Assembly: GCF_002157355.1 (NCBI RefSeq)
Contig: NZ_LYMK01000011.1
Span: 62,001-126,000 of the forward strand
Origin: Variovorax sp. JS1663
GTDB taxonomy: Bacteria; Pseudomonadota; Gammaproteobacteria; Burkholderiales; Burkholderiaceae_C
Direction: 5' to 3'
DNA length: 64,000 bases
Below, in pieces: positions 18,392 to 28,547 of the stretch. The notes under the pieces were generated by a model. It saw only the letters and a list, made by a program, of their open reading frames with translations. It was not told the origin of the DNA and did no database searches. A program made the position numbers and the translations under genes. Within the stretch, counting starts at the first letter, position 1, and each line of letters begins with the position of its first letter.

Positions 18392-21313
18392 ATGCAAACT
18401 GCCCTGAACCCAACCGCCACGCCTCGCGCCGTCCCCTCCTCAACGCCGCAACAGCACGACAAGGCCGGCTCTCCCGCCGGCAGCGCACTGGCCAACTACC
18501 AGATCATCCGCCGCAACGGCGCGGTCGTTCCCTTCGAACCCAACAAGATCGCGATCGCGATGATGAAGGCCTTCCTCGCGGTGCATGGCACCCAGGGCGC
18601 GGCCTCCGCCAGCGTGCGCGAGACGGTCGACACCCTGACCCAGGGCGTGGTGCGCGCGATGCTGCGCTCGCGCCCCGGCGGCGGCACCTTCCACATCGAG
18701 GACGTGCAGGACCAGGCCGAGCTCGGCCTGATGCGCGGCGGCCACCACGAGGTGGCGCGCGCCTACGTGCTCTACCGCGAGCGCCGCGCCCAGGAACGCT
18801 CCAGGCAAGGCGAGCAGGACGCGCCGGTCGCGGTCTCCACGCTGCACGTGACCGACCGCGGCGAGCGCGTCGCGCTGGACCTGAACGAGCTCAAAGGACT
18901 GATCGAGTCCGCCTGCGAGGGCCTGGGCGAGAGCATCTCAGCCGGCCCCATCGTCGCCGAGACCATGCGCAACCTCTACGACGGCGTGCCGCTCGACGAG
19001 GTCTACAAGGCCTCCATCCTGGCCGCACGCACCCTGATCGAGAAGGACCCGGACTACACCTTCGCCACCGCGCGCCTGCTGCTGCACACGATCTTCAAGG
19101 AGATCGTCGGCCGCGAAGTGCCGCCGGCCGAGCGCGCCGAGGTGTACGCCGACTACTTCCCGCAATTCGTCAAGAAGGGCGTGGACAACGAGCTGCTCGA
19201 CGAGAAGCTGCTGCAGTTCGACCTCGCCCGCCTGGGTGCCGCGCTCAAGCCCGAGCGCGACCTGCAGTTCGACTACCTGGGCCTGCAGACCCTGTACGAC
19301 CGTTACTTCCTGCACGTGCGCAAGACCCGCATCGAGCTGCCGCAGGCCTTCTTCATGCGCGTGGCCATGGGGCTGTCGCTCAATGAGATCGACCGCGAGG
19401 CACGCGCCATCGAGTTCTACGAGGTGCTGTCGTCCTTCGACTTCATGTCCAGCACGCCGACGCTGTTCAACAGCGGCACGCTGCGCTCGCAGCTCTCCAG
19501 CTGCTACCTGACCACCGTGCCGGACGACCTGGACGGCATCTACGAGTCGATCAAGGAAAACGCGCTGCTGTCGAAGTTCGCCGGCGGCCTGGGCAACGAC
19601 TGGACCCGCGTGCGCGCGCTGGGCAGCCACATCAAGGGCACCAACGGCGAATCGCAGGGTGTGGTGCCCTTCCTCAAGGTGGTGAACGACACCGCCGTCG
19701 CGGTGAACCAGGGCGGCAAGCGCAAGGGGGCGGTCTGCACCTACCTGGAAAGCTGGCACCTGGACATCGAGGAGTTCCTGGAACTGCGCAAGAACACCGG
19801 CGACGACCGCCGCCGCACCCACGACATGAACACGGCCAACTGGATTCCGGACCTGTTCATGCGCCGGGTGATGGAAAAGGGCAACTGGACCCTGTTCTCG
19901 CCCTCCAGCGTGCCCGACCTGCACGACAAGTTCGGCACCGAGTTCGAGGCGGCCTACGTCGCCTACGAGGAAAAGGCCGCACGCGGCGAGATCAAGCCCA
20001 GCAAGACGCTGCCGGCCACCGACCTGTGGCGCAAGATGCTCACCATGTTGTTCGAGACCGGGCATCCCTGGATCACCTTCAAGGACGCCTGCAACGTGCG
20101 CTCGCCCCAGCAGCATGCTGGCGTGGTCCATTCCTCGAACCTCTGCACCGAGATCACACTCAACACCAGCGACACGGAAACGGCCGTCTGCAACCTGGGC
20201 TCGGTCAACCTGCTGCAGCACCTGAAGGACGGCAAGGTCGATCAGGAGAAGCTCCAGCGCACCGTCGCGACCGCGATGCGCATGCTCGACAACGTGATCG
20301 ACATCAACTACTACGCGGTCAAGAAGGCGCGCGACTCCAACCTGCGCCATCGTCCGGTCGGCCTGGGCGTGATGGGTTTCCAGGACGCGCTGTACGAGCT
20401 GCGCATTCCCTACGCCTCGCAGGAGGCCGTGCAGTTCGCCGACGCGTCGATGGAAGCCATCTGCTACCACGCCTACTGGGCCTCGACCGAGCTGGCGCGC
20501 GAGCGCGGCAAGTATTCGAGCTACAAGGGCTCGCTGTGGGACAAGGGCGTGCTGCCGCCCGACACCCTCGACCTGCTGGAGCGCGCACGCGGCGGCTACG
20601 TCGAGGTGGACCGCTCGTCCACCCTCGACTGGGACGCGCTGCGCCAGAAGATCAAGGCCGACGGCATGCGCAACTCCAACTGCGTCGCCATCGCCCCGAC
20701 CGCCACCATCTCGAACATCATCGGCGTGGACGCCTCGATCGAGCCCTGCTTCGGCAACCTCTCGGTCAAGTCCAACCTCTCCGGTGAGTTCACCGTCATC
20801 AACCACTACCTGGTGCGCGACCTCAAGCGCCTGGGCCTGTGGGACGACGTGATGGTGATGGACCTGAAGCACTTCGACGGCTCGCTGCGCCCGATCGACC
20901 GCGTGCCGCAGGACATCAAGGCGCTCTACGCCACCGCCTTCGAGATCGAGACCACCTGGCTGGTGGAGGCCGCCGCGCGCCGCCAGAAGTGGATCGACCA
21001 GGCGCAGTCGCTCAACATCTACATGGCGGGCGCCTCCGGCAAAAAGCTGGACGACACCTACAAGCTCGCCTGGCTGCGCGGCCTGAAGACCACCTACTAC
21101 CTGCGCACTCAGAGCGCCACGCATGCGGAGAAGTCGACCGTGCAATCGGGTCGGCTCAACGCGGTGTCCTCCGGCGCGAACGAGGCTCCGTCTTCCGGCA
21201 TGAGCGCGCTCGAGGCTGCAGCTGCAGCGGCGCAGGCACAGCTCGGCGCGATCCCCGCGACCGACATCGCCTTCTGCGGCGTCGACGATCCGACCTGCGA
21301 AGCGTGCCAGTGA
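18392..21313 (+). CDS. nrdA: Ribonucleoside-diphosphate reductase class Ia, alpha subunit
   Basis: Large catalytic subunit reducing ribonucleoside diphosphates to deoxy forms. 973 residues from ATG 18392 (MQTALNPTATPRAVP, RBS GAGGA); the frame is open earlier but lacks a good start. An extended N-terminus precedes the ATP-cone (YQIIRRNGAVVPFEPNKIAI). The catalytic domain holds the first active-site Cys in LSSCYLTTVPDD and the NLCTEITLNT..AVCNLGSVNL segment with the thiyl-radical and partner cysteines, plus PTATISNIIG. The C-terminal shuttle pair is in PTCEACQ (C969, C972). Forms an operon with nrdB, likely repressed by NrdR. Confidence 0.97.
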   Translation: MQTALNPTATPRAVPSSTPQQHDKAGSPAGSALANYQIIRRNGAVVPFEPNKIAIAMMKAFLAVHGTQGAASASVRETVDTLTQGVVRAMLRSRPGGGTFHIEDVQDQAELGLMRGGHHEVARAYVLYRERRAQERSRQGEQDAPVAVSTLHVTDRGERVALDLNELKGLIESACEGLGESISAGPIVAETMRNLYDGVPLDEVYKASILAARTLIEKDPDYTFATARLLLHTIFKEIVGREVPPAERAEVYADYFPQFVKKGVDNELLDEKLLQFDLARLGAALKPERDLQFDYLGLQTLYDRYFLHVRKTRIELPQAFFMRVAMGLSLNEIDREARAIEFYEVLSSFDFMSSTPTLFNSGTLRSQLSSCYLTTVPDDLDGIYESIKENALLSKFAGGLGNDWTRVRALGSHIKGTNGESQGVVPFLKVVNDTAVAVNQGGKRKGAVCTYLESWHLDIEEFLELRKNTGDDRRRTHDMNTANWIPDLFMRRVMEKGNWTLFSPSSVPDLHDKFGTEFEAAYVAYEEKAARGEIKPSKTLPATDLWRKMLTMLFETGHPWITFKDACNVRSPQQHAGVVHSSNLCTEITLNTSDTETAVCNLGSVNLLQHLKDGKVDQEKLQRTVATAMRMLDNVIDINYYAVKKARDSNLRHRPVGLGVMGFQDALYELRIPYASQEAVQFADASMEAICYHAYWASTELARERGKYSSYKGSLWDKGVLPPDTLDLLERARGGYVEVDRSSTLDWDALRQKIKADGMRNSNCVAIAPTATISNIIGVDASIEPCFGNLSVKSNLSGEFTVINHYLVRDLKRLGLWDDVMVMDLKHFDGSLRPIDRVPQDIKALYATAFEIETTWLVEAAARRQKWIDQAQSLNIYMAGASGKKLDDTYKLAWLRGLKTTYYLRTQSATHAEKSTVQSGRLNAVSSGANEAPSSGMSALEAAAAAAQAQLGAIPATDIAFCGVDDPTCEACQ

Positions 21314-21463
21314 TGTCGGCCTGAAGTTGCAGCGATTCGCGGCATCGCCCGACAGATGGCGATGCATGCGAACAACATAACGGCAACATAAATGGAGCGC
21401 GATGTGGCGGAGCACTTTGCAACTCACATCGTTGCTCACATAATTTGAGCATTGGATTTTTCT

Positions 21464-22708
21464 ATGTTGACCTGGGACGAAGAAGTCAAGCCCTCCTTGC
21501 CAAATACGCAACAAGGACTCCGGCATTCATCGAACAGCGGCGCGCAAGCCGGCCGCTCGGCGGAATTTCCGACTTCGCAAACAGCCCCCGCCGTCGCCGC
21601 GTTCGCCGAGACGGCTTCCAGCACGTTCACCCGCACGCTCGATGACGGCGCTGCACTGCGCACGCCACAGCCCGCATCCGCAGCGGCCACGCGCCGCGTC
21701 AAGGCGGCAGACAAGCGCATCATCAACGGCCAGACCGACGTCAACCAGCTGGTCCCTTTCAAGTACAAGTGGGCCTGGGAGAAGTACCTCGCCACCTGCG
21801 CCAACCACTGGATGCCGCAGGAAGTGAACATGACGCGCGACATCGCGCTCTGGAAGGATCCGAACGGCCTGTCCGAAGACGAGCGCCGCATCGTCAAGCG
21901 CAACCTGGGCTTCTTCGTGACGGCCGACTCGCTGGCCGCGAACAACATCGTGCTGGGCACCTATCGCCACATCACGGCGCCCGAATGCCGCCAGTTCCTG
22001 CTGCGCCAGGCCTTCGAGGAAGCGATCCACACGCACGCCTACCAGTACATCGTCGAATCGCTGGGCCTGGACGAGAGCGAGATCTTCAACGCCTACAACG
22101 AGGTGCCGTCGATCCGCGAGAAGGACCAGTTCCTGATCCCCTTCATCGACGCGATCAGCGACCCGAACTTCCACACCGGCACGCACGAGAACGACCAGAA
22201 GCTGCTCAAGTCGCTGATCGTCTTCGCCTGCCTGATGGAAGGTCTGTTCTTCTACGTCGGCTTCACGCAGATCCTCGCGCTGGGCCGCCAGAACAAGATG
22301 ACCGGTGCCGCCGAGCAGTACCAGTACATCCTGCGCGACGAATCGATGCACTGCAATTTCGGCATCGACCTGATCAACCAGCTCAAGCTCGAGAACCCCC
22401 ATCTCTGGACGGCCGAGTTCAAGGCGGAAATCAAGGCCCTCTTCCTGAAGGCCGTCGAGCTCGAGTACCGCTACGCCGAGGACACCATGCCGCGCGGCGT
22501 GCTCGGCATGAACGCCTCCATGTTCAAGGGCTACCTGCGCTACATCGCCAACCGGCGCGCGCAGCAGATCGGCCTCGAAACGCTCTTCCCCAATGAGGAA
22601 AACCCCTTCCCGTGGATGAGCGAGATGATTGACCTGAAGAAGGAGCGCAACTTCTTCGAAACCCGCGTGATCGAGTATCAATCGGGTGGTGCGCTCTCCT
22701 GGGATTGA
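21464..22708 (+). CDS. nrdB: Ribonucleoside-diphosphate reductase class Ia, beta subunit
   Basis: Small subunit carrying the diiron-tyrosyl radical. 414 residues from ATG 21464. The iron ligands are visible: D155 (VTADSLAAN), E186 and H189 in [13 protein letters not shown], a Glu in [11 protein letters not shown], and Glu/His in RDESMHCNF. The radical tyrosine is Y193; its spacing from E186 matches the E. coli enzyme. The first 80 residues are Ser/Ala/Thr-rich, lack obvious conservation and look disordered. There is no strong Shine-Dalgarno sequence before the ATG. It follows nrdA after 150 bp. Confidence 0.96.
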   Translation: MLTWDEEVKPSLPNTQQGLRHSSNSGAQAGRSAEFPTSQTAPAVAAFAETASSTFTRTLDDGAALRTPQPASAAATRRVKAADKRIINGQTDVNQLVPFKYKWAWEKYLATCANHWMPQEVNMTRDIALWKDPNGLSEDERRIVKRNLGFFVTADSLAANNIVLGTYRHITAPECRQFLLRQAFEEAIHTHAYQYIVESLGLDESEIFNAYNEVPSIREKDQFLIPFIDAISDPNFHTGTHENDQKLLKSLIVFACLMEGLFFYVGFTQILALGRQNKMTGAAEQYQYILRDESMHCNFGIDLINQLKLENPHLWTAEFKAEIKALFLKAVELEYRYAEDTMPRGVLGMNASMFKGYLRYIANRRAQQIGLETLFPNEENPFPWMSEMIDLKKERNFFETRVIEYQSGGALSWD

Positions 22709-22798
22709 ATTGTTCCGATAAATACAAAGTGAATTCAAGAATAGCTCTCACCGACGACACGCACCGGAGAGTGCAACGACGGTAAGGGTGCAGGTGTT

Positions 22799-22828
22799 CA
22801 TGGCGCTGGATCCCGATCCAACGCCATG
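22799..22828. terminator. Strong hairpin after nrdB
   Basis: CATGGCG-C-TGGAT, loop CCCG, ATCCA-A-CGCCATG: a 13-position stem with one mismatch about 90 bp past the nrdB stop. There is no T-run, so it may be a Rho-linked or RNA-stabilising structure, or a weak terminator. Confidence 0.45.
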
Positions 22829-22904
22829 AATCGCTTCACGCTACCAACATGCGTGGAGTGCTTCGAAGGTTGATTTTTTCAACTTGAATCAGGAGAAAAG
22901 AGAA

Positions 22905-23363
22905 ATGGCAACTGCAAAGAAAGCGCCGGCCAAGAAAGCCGCTGCAAAGAAGGCTCCGGCCAAGAAGGTCGCCGCCAAGAAGGCACCGGCCAAGAAGGTC
23001 GTAGCGAAGAAGGCCCCCGCCAAGAAGGTAGCGGCCAAGAAGGCGCCGGCCAAGAAGGCCGCAGCGAAGAAGGCCCCTGCCAAGAAGGTAGCGGCCAAGA
23101 AGGCGCCGGCCAAGAAGGCCGCGGCAAAGAAGGCCCCTGCCAAGAAGGCGGCAGCGAAGAAGGCGCCGGCGAAGAAGGCCGCTGCCAAGAAGACGGCAGC
23201 GAAGAAGGCGCCTGCCAAGAAGGCCGCTGCCAAGAAAGCTGCGAAAAAGCCTGCCGCCAAGAAGGCTGCGAAGGCCCCCGCTGCCGCTGCGCCTGCGCCT
23301 GCAGCCCAGACGACGCTGAATCCCCAGGCAGCATGGCCGTTCCCCACGGCCAGCAAGCCCTGA
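22905..23363 (+). CDS. Histone H1-like DNA-binding protein (Lys/Ala/Pro-rich)
   Basis: 152 residues, almost wholly built of KKAPAKK and AAKK units, so very basic and probably unstructured until bound to DNA. This resembles eukaryotic H1 tails and bacterial H1-like (HctB/AlgP-type) proteins, thought to compact DNA. The only non-repetitive part is the C-terminus, [17 protein letters not shown], which recurs in Burkholderiales members as far as I recall. ATG 22905 has an AGGAG site (22891-22895). A strong terminator follows. Exact role unknown. Confidence 0.85.
   Translation: MATAKKAPAKKAAAKKAPAKKVAAKKAPAKKVVAKKAPAKKVAAKKAPAKKAAAKKAPAKKVAAKKAPAKKAAAKKAPAKKAAAKKAPAKKAAAKKTAAKKAPAKKAAAKKAAKKPAAKKAAKAPAAAAPAPAAQTTLNPQAAWPFPTASKP
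22917..23250 (+). repeat. Tandem coding repeats in the H1-like gene
   Basis: About eleven 30-bp units encoding KKAPAKKxAA, with silent and Ala/Val changes between units. Two successive 60-bp blocks (23029-23088 and 23089-23148) are nearly identical, indicating a recent duplication; unit number probably varies between strains. Confidence 0.8.
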
Positions 23364-23385
23364 GTCGCTCAGCGGCCCGAAAGGC

Positions 23386-23419
23386 AAAAAGCCCGGCACT
23401 CGCGTGCCGGGCTTTTTTT
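23386..23419. terminator. Bidirectional terminator between the H1-like gene and the sugar kinase gene
   Basis: AAAAAGCCCGGCAC-TCGC-GTGCCGGGCTTTTTTT: 9-bp stem, 4-nt loop, with A-run and T-run on either side. Its T-run abuts the stop codon of the convergent sugar kinase gene. Confidence 0.92.
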
Positions 23420-24326
23420 ATTCTCCGAGCCCGAGCGCCTGGCGGTTCACTTGGTAGTTCTGCGGCCCCCGCTGCGCGATCTTGAGCGCACCGAGGCGGT
23501 TGCCCAGGGCCGCGCAGCGCGTGAGCGCCCAGCCCTGCTCGAGGCCGTACAGCAGCGCGCCGCGCCAGGCGTCGCCGCAGCCTGTCGGCTCGACCACCGC
23601 GGTGGGCTTGACCGCCGGCACATGCTCGCGATCACCCTCGCTCCACACCTCGCAGCCTTCGGCGGCCAGGGTGACGATCAGGCCCTGCACATGCTTCGAG
23701 AGCTCGGCCAGGCTCCAGCCAGTGCGCTGCGAGAGCATCTTTGCTTCGTAATCGTTGACCACCACCCAGTTCGCCAGTTCCACGAAATGCCGGAGTTCCT
23801 CGCCGTCGAACATCGGCAGGCCCTGGCCCGGGTCGAAGACGAAGGGGATGCCGGCCGCCTTGAACTGCTCGGCATGCTGCAGCATCGCATCGCGTCCATC
23901 GGGCGCGATGATGCCGAGCCGGATGTCGTCGCGCGCCGTCACGCGCGTGAGATGCGCCTGCTGCATCGCACCGGGATGGAAGGCCGTGATCTGGTTGTTG
24001 TCGCGGTCGTTCATGATCATCGCCTGCGCGGTGAAGCTGTCGCCGATCTGCTTCACGAACTCCGTGCTGATGCCCAGCGAGCGCAGCCGCTCCAGGTAGT
24101 CGCCGCCGTCGCTGCCGACGGTAGCCATCGGCAGCGCCCTGCCGCCCAATGCATTCAGGCTGTAGGCGATGTTGCCCGCGCAGCCGCCGAAATCGCGCCG
24201 CAGGCCCGGCACCAGGAAGGACACATTGAGAATGTGCAACTGGTCGGGCAGGATCTGATCGGCGAACCGGCCCTCGAAAGTCATGATGGTGTCGAATGCG
24301 AGAGAACCGCAAATCACTGCTGCCAT
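23418..24326 (-). CDS. PfkB-family carbohydrate/nucleoside kinase
   Basis: 302-residue kinase of the ribokinase/PfkB fold. The N-terminal part has GGCAGNIAYSLNALGG, the sugar/nucleoside-binding region of PfkB signature 1; the C-terminal signature reads EPTGCGDAWRGALLYG, with Cys in place of the common Ala of GAGD, and the catalytic base Asp kept. Substrate is uncertain; adenosine or ribose-like sugars are the usual candidates for this subgroup. It is convergent with the H1-like gene and shares its terminator. No linked pathway gene suggests the substrate. Confidence 0.88.
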   Translation of the reverse strand: MAAVICGSLAFDTIMTFEGRFADQILPDQLHILNVSFLVPGLRRDFGGCAGNIAYSLNALGGRALPMATVGSDGGDYLERLRSLGISTEFVKQIGDSFTAQAMIMNDRDNNQITAFHPGAMQQAHLTRVTARDDIRLGIIAPDGRDAMLQHAEQFKAAGIPFVFDPGQGLPMFDGEELRHFVELANWVVVNDYEAKMLSQRTGWSLAELSKHVQGLIVTLAAEGCEVWSEGDREHVPAVKPTAVVEPTGCGDAWRGALLYGLEQGWALTRCAALGNRLGALKIAQRGPQNYQVNRQALGLGE

Positions 24327-24383
24327 GTTGGAACCACTGGTTGGATTGGAAAGAAAGAAACCGAAAGGAATGCCGTGCCTTCT

Positions 24384-25670
24384 TCAGGGGTAGAAAGCCA
24401 GCAGATGAAAACCCGCCACGGGTGGCAGGGCCGCAGCCTCGGGACCGCTGATCGCGAGCGGCAGCGAGGCCGTGCGCTGGGCCCGGGGCGGCAGCACGGA
24501 CGGCGCGCCGAACTCGGCCGGCGTGAGCACACGCCGCACCACCGCCCGCTCCTGCGTGTCGAGCAGCGACAGCTCGACTGCCGGCATCGCGAGCGGCACG
24601 GCGGCCGCGTTGCGCAGGGTGAAGCTGAGCCTGTAGGCATCGCCGCTCTTCTCGCGGGCGAAAGAAGCGCCGTCGATCGTGATGTCGCCAATCTGCCGCA
24701 GGGCCGAGAGCTCGCAACCTGTCAGCCCGCACAAGGCCGCGAGCACGGGGCGCAGCGAAGGCTGGTGCGCCAGGATCAGGTCGCGTTCCTGTCGCAGCAC
24801 CTGCAGCCCCAGGAGGAGTGCCGCCAGTAAGGCCACCACGATCAGCGTGCGCCGTCCGGTCAAGCGACGCCAGAAGCTCGGACTATCGTCGGCCTCGGCG
24901 GCGAAGCGCGGCAGGTTCCGCGGCGACTCGGGCACAGGCTCGGGTTCGGCGGCCGTGAGCACCACGGGCGCCGACTCCCGCGCGGCACGCTCTTCTCCGC
25001 GGGCCTTCGCCCGGGCGATCTTGGCGGATTTGGCGCGTGCCCGGCGCAGGGCCTTCTGCAACTGCACGTCGTCGGCATCCACCGCCGCCGCCAGCATCGC
25101 GTCGGGCTGGCCCGGCTTCAGCTCGTTCACCAGCGACGCCGCACGGCCGGCAGCAGGCGCGCCCGACAGGCTCAGATCGATGCTAGGGAAAGGAGGCAAG
25201 GACGGGTACGGCGGCACGTACGGCTTCATGGCCCCGACCGCGGATGCCTCCGGCCAGGGCTCATCGGTCAGGATCCCGGCCAGCGACAGAGGATCAGGCG
25301 TGGACGGAGCGGCAGGCGCAGGGGGAGACGCCGAGACCACCGGCGCTTCGGCGAGCGGTGGTTCGACCTCCTGCTCGTCGTCGAGGAAGTCCGCCTCCGC
25401 CTCGTCGTCGAGGCGCCGGGTCGGCTGCTCGGGGAGCGCAGTCGTCTCCGCTTCAGACTGGAGCTGCGACGCGAGCGGTTCGGCCGGCGCTTCGACGAGC
25501 GTCTCCGCCTGGGACGCTGGCGCTGTCTCGGTGGTTTCGTGCAGTTCGAGGGTCGCGTCGAAGACCTCGCTGCACCGTCCGCAGCGCACCCACCCATCGG
25601 AGATGCGAAGCTGATCCCTCACCACCTTGAATGTGGTGCCACAGGCGGGGCAGCGGGTGACCAGGCTCAT
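24384..25670 (-). CDS. Zinc-ribbon and DUF3426 membrane protein
   Basis: 428 residues. N-terminal MJ0042-type zinc ribbon with cysteines C7, C10, C30 and C33 (TRCPACGTTF, VRCGRCSEVF); a long acidic and Pro/Ala-rich disordered linker (about 45-265); one transmembrane helix (274-292, LIVVALLAALLLGLQVL); and a C-terminal periplasmic DUF3426 domain with a beta-sandwich look. Such proteins lie beside prmA in many beta- and gammaproteobacteria. No enzymatic role is known; a cytoplasmic metal-binding end tied to a periplasmic domain suggests a sensing or assembly function, which is inference. Confidence 0.85.
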   Translation of the reverse strand: MSLVTRCPACGTTFKVVRDQLRISDGWVRCGRCSEVFDATLELHETTETAPASQAETLVEAPAEPLASQLQSEAETTALPEQPTRRLDDEAEADFLDDEQEVEPPLAEAPVVSASPPAPAAPSTPDPLSLAGILTDEPWPEASAVGAMKPYVPPYPSLPPFPSIDLSLSGAPAAGRAASLVNELKPGQPDAMLAAAVDADDVQLQKALRRARAKSAKIARAKARGEERAARESAPVVLTAAEPEPVPESPRNLPRFAAEADDSPSFWRRLTGRRTLIVVALLAALLLGLQVLRQERDLILAHQPSLRPVLAALCGLTGCELSALRQIGDITIDGASFAREKSGDAYRLSFTLRNAAAVPLAMPAVELSLLDTQERAVVRRVLTPAEFGAPSVLPPRAQRTASLPLAISGPEAAALPPVAGFHLLAFYP

Positions 25671-25713
25671 GAGGCGCCGATTGTAGGGTTGCGACCTCCG
25701 CCCGAAGGGGAGC

Positions 25714-26598
25714 CTAGAAGCGTGCGGTCATCAGGATCCAGCCGTCCTCGGTGTCGCTCACCTCGAGCGCCACGTAAGGCGCGTAGGCCAACTTCAGTTC
25801 CTCGGCCTGCCGATCGAGGATACCGGCGAGCACCAGCGAGCCGCCGGGCGCCACGTGCTCGCACAGCAGCGGCGCCAGCACCTTCAGCGGGGTGGCGAGG
25901 ATATTCGCGAGCACGACGTCGTAGCGTCCCTGGGCCAGTTCGCTCAGGCCGGCCTTCAGCTGCACGCCGTTGGCCTCGGCATTGAGCCGGGTCGCATCGA
26001 CCGCCGCCTCGTCGATGTCGACCGCATCGATCTCCGAAGCGCCGAACTTGGCAGCGCCGATGGCCAGGATGCCGGAACCGCAGCCGTAGTCCAGCACCCG
26101 CCTGCCATCGATGCGCCCTTGGGAGGCGATCCACCGCAGGCACATGCGCGTGGTCGGGTGCGTGCCGGTGCCGAAGGCCAGCCCGGGGTCCAGCCGGATC
26201 ACCTGCCGCGCCCCGGCCGGCGGCTCGTGCCAGGTCGGCACGATCCAGAACTCCGGCGTGATCTCGACCGGCGCGAACTGCGACTGCGTCAGCCGTACCC
26301 AGTCCTGCTCCGGCACATCGACCAGCCCGAGCGTCGTGCAGCCCTCGAAGAAATCCTGCGCCGCCAGCACGGTCGTCGCCTCCCGCGCCTGCGCCTCGTC
26401 GGCGAACAGCGCGATCACGCGGGAACGCTGCCAGCCCTCCTTCGGCGGCGGCATGCCCGGCTCGCCAAAGAGCGCCTGCTCGGCATCTGTCTGCGCATCG
26501 GCATCCTCGACTGAGACGCTCAGCGCGTCCAGCGCCTCGAGCGCGTCGCTGACCATCTCGACGCGATCCTCCGGGGCCAGCAGGCGCAGCTCGAACAT
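25714..26598 (-). CDS. prmA: Ribosomal protein L11 methyltransferase PrmA
   Basis: SAM-dependent trimethylation of L11. 294 residues with an N-terminal substrate-recognition domain (MFELRLLAPEDRVEMVSDAL) and a Rossmann methyltransferase domain: motif I VLDYGCGSGILAIGAAKFG and the NPPF-like loop replaced by VLANILATPL, the form typical for PrmA. It lies in a minus-strand run after accC, 13 bp from its stop, which is a conserved proteobacterial arrangement (accB-accC-prmA). Confidence 0.96.
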   Translation of the reverse strand: MFELRLLAPEDRVEMVSDALEALDALSVSVEDADAQTDAEQALFGEPGMPPPKEGWQRSRVIALFADEAQAREATTVLAAQDFFEGCTTLGLVDVPEQDWVRLTQSQFAPVEITPEFWIVPTWHEPPAGARQVIRLDPGLAFGTGTHPTTRMCLRWIASQGRIDGRRVLDYGCGSGILAIGAAKFGASEIDAVDIDEAAVDATRLNAEANGVQLKAGLSELAQGRYDVVLANILATPLKVLAPLLCEHVAPGGSLVLAGILDRQAEELKLAYAPYVALEVSDTEDGWILMTARF

Positions 26599-26611
26599 CA
26601 GGCGGCCTCGC

Positions 26612-27961
26612 TCAGCGCTTGTGGGCCGCGAGCCACTCTTCGAGGTAGTGGATGTTGGTGCCGCCGTTCATGAAGTTGGCGTCGACCATCAACTCACGAT
26701 GCAGGGGGATGTTGGTCTGGATGCCTTCCACTACCGTCTCGTTCAGCGCGGTGCGCATGCGCGCGAGCGCCTGCTCGCGGGTGTCGCCGTGCACGATGAC
26801 CTTGCCGATCATCGAATCGTAGTTGGGCGGCACGAAGTAGTTGGTGTAGATGTGGGAATCGACCCGCACGCCCGGGCCGCCGGGCGGATGCCACATCGTG
26901 ATGCGGCCCGGCGAGGGCGTGAACTTGAAGGGATCCTCGGCGTTGACGCGGCACTCGATCGCATGGCCGCGCATCTCGATCTGGCGCTGGGTGAAGGGCA
27001 GCCGCTCGCCGGCCGCCACCATGATCTGCGTCTTCACGATGTCGATGCCGGTGGTGAACTCCGTGACCGGGTGCTCCACCTGCACGCGCGTATTCATCTC
27101 GATGAAATAGAACTCGCCGTTCTCGTAGAGGAACTCGAAGGTGCCGGCGCCGCGGTAGCCGATCTTCTTGCACGCGGCCGCGCAGCGCTCGCCGATCTTC
27201 TCGATCAGCTTGCGCGGGATGCCGGGCGCGGGCGACTCCTCGATCACCTTCTGGTGCCGGCGCTGCATGGAGCAGTCGCGCTCGCCCAGGTAGACCGCGT
27301 TCTTGTGCTTGTCGGCCAGCACCTGAATCTCGATGTGACGCGGATTCTGGAGGAACTTCTCCATGTAGACCGAGGGATTGTTGAAGGCCGCGCCGGCCTC
27401 CGCCTTGGTCATCTGGATGGCGTTGACCAGCGCTGCCTCGGTGTGGACCACGCGCATGCCGCGCCCGCCGCCGCCGCCGGCCGCCTTGATGATGACCGGG
27501 TAGCCGATGGCACGCGCGATGCGCTTGTTGATCGCTGCATCGTCGGACAGCTCGCCCTCCGAGCCGGGCACGCAGGGCACGCCGGCCTTGATCATGGCCT
27601 GCTTGGCCGAGACCTTGTCGCCCATGATGCGGATCGACTCGGGCGTCGGGCCGATGAACTGGAAGCCGCTTTGCTCGACCCGCTCGGCGAAGTTGGCGTT
27701 CTCGCTGAGGAACCCGTAGCCCGGATGGATGGCCTCGGAGTCGGTCACCTCGGCCGCCGAGATGATCGCCGGCATGTTCAGATAGCTCTGCGCGGAGGGC
27801 GCAGGGCCGATGCACACCGCCTCTTCGGCCAACTTCACGTACTTGGCTTCGCGGTCGGCCTCCGAATACACCATCACGGCCTTGATGCCCAGCTCGCTGC
27901 AGGCGCGCTGGATGCGCAGGGCGATCTCCCCGCGGTTCGCGACCAGTATCTTCTTGAACAT
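26612..27961 (-). CDS. accC: Acetyl-CoA carboxylase biotin carboxylase subunit
   Basis: ATP-dependent carboxylation of biotin on AccB, first step of fatty-acid synthesis. 449 residues from ATG 27961 ([20 protein letters not shown]); a GTG two codons earlier is a less likely start. ATP-grasp domain with the glycine loop [14 protein letters not shown], then the catalytic segment with [16 protein letters not shown]. Follows accB after two bases. The whole protein is conserved and nothing is odd. Confidence 0.97.
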   Translation of the reverse strand: MFKKILVANRGEIALRIQRACSELGIKAVMVYSEADREAKYVKLAEEAVCIGPAPSAQSYLNMPAIISAAEVTDSEAIHPGYGFLSENANFAERVEQSGFQFIGPTPESIRIMGDKVSAKQAMIKAGVPCVPGSEGELSDDAAINKRIARAIGYPVIIKAAGGGGGRGMRVVHTEAALVNAIQMTKAEAGAAFNNPSVYMEKFLQNPRHIEIQVLADKHKNAVYLGERDCSMQRRHQKVIEESPAPGIPRKLIEKIGERCAAACKKIGYRGAGTFEFLYENGEFYFIEMNTRVQVEHPVTEFTTGIDIVKTQIMVAAGERLPFTQRQIEMRGHAIECRVNAEDPFKFTPSPGRITMWHPPGGPGVRVDSHIYTNYFVPPNYDSMIGKVIVHGDTREQALARMRTALNETVVEGIQTNIPLHRELMVDANFMNGGTNIHYLEEWLAAHKR

Positions 27962-27963
27962 GG

Positions 27964-28434
27964 TCACTCGATGATGAACAGCGGCTGGCCGTATTCGACC
28001 GCCTGGCCGTTTTCGCCGAGGATCTGGGTAATGGTGCCGGACTTGTCGGCCTCGATTTCGTTGAGGATCTTCATCGCCTCGATGATGCAGAGGGTGTCCC
28101 CCTCCTTCACCTGGCTGCCGACTTCGACGAAGGCGGGCGCACCGGGGCTGGAAGAACGGTAGAAGGTGCCGACCATCGGCGACTTGACCATATGGCCGGA
28201 GGGCGCAGCTTCCACGGCCGGTGCTGCCGCCGGTGCCGGCGCGGCCGCAATGACCCCGGGAGGTGCGGCGGCAATGGCCGGCGCGGGTGCGGCGAGGGTC
28301 TGCACATACTGGACCGGTGCAGCCGCACCGGCCTTCACGATGCGGACTTTGCCCTCGGTTTCAGTGATTTCCAGTTCGGAAATATTCGATTCGGACACCA
28401 GGTCGATCAGTGTCTTGAGCTTGCGCAGATCCAT
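27964..28434 (-). CDS. accB: Biotin carboxyl carrier protein AccB
   Basis: 156 residues. N-terminal helix region ([20 protein letters not shown]), a flexible Ala/Pro-rich linker (about 36-80), and a biotinyl domain with the biotin-lysine K122 in [12 protein letters not shown], preceded by the thumb-containing [16 protein letters not shown]. First gene of the accB-accC-prmA run. The 113-bp gap upstream contains TTGACG and TAGAAT elements on the coding strand, but not at a spacing I would call a promoter. Confidence 0.97.
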   Translation of the reverse strand: MDLRKLKTLIDLVSESNISELEITETEGKVRIVKAGAAAPVQYVQTLAAPAPAIAAAPPGVIAAAPAPAAAPAVEAAPSGHMVKSPMVGTFYRSSSPGAPAFVEVGSQVKEGDTLCIIEAMKILNEIEADKSGTITQILGENGQAVEYGQPLFIIE

Positions 28435-28547
28435 GGGACTCCAGCACCGGCATCGCCGGCCAATAGGATTTATTTCGCCTGAAAATCGGTGTATTTCGGC
28501 GTTCCGCCGTCAACTACCCGATTGGGGGATCGGATTCTAGCCGTGAA

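Noticed and set aside
22917..23250. A CRISPR-like or satellite array, because of the regular 30-bp repeats.
   Set aside because: The units are coding, in one frame, have no spacers, and translate to a Lys/Ala/Pro-rich H1-like protein.
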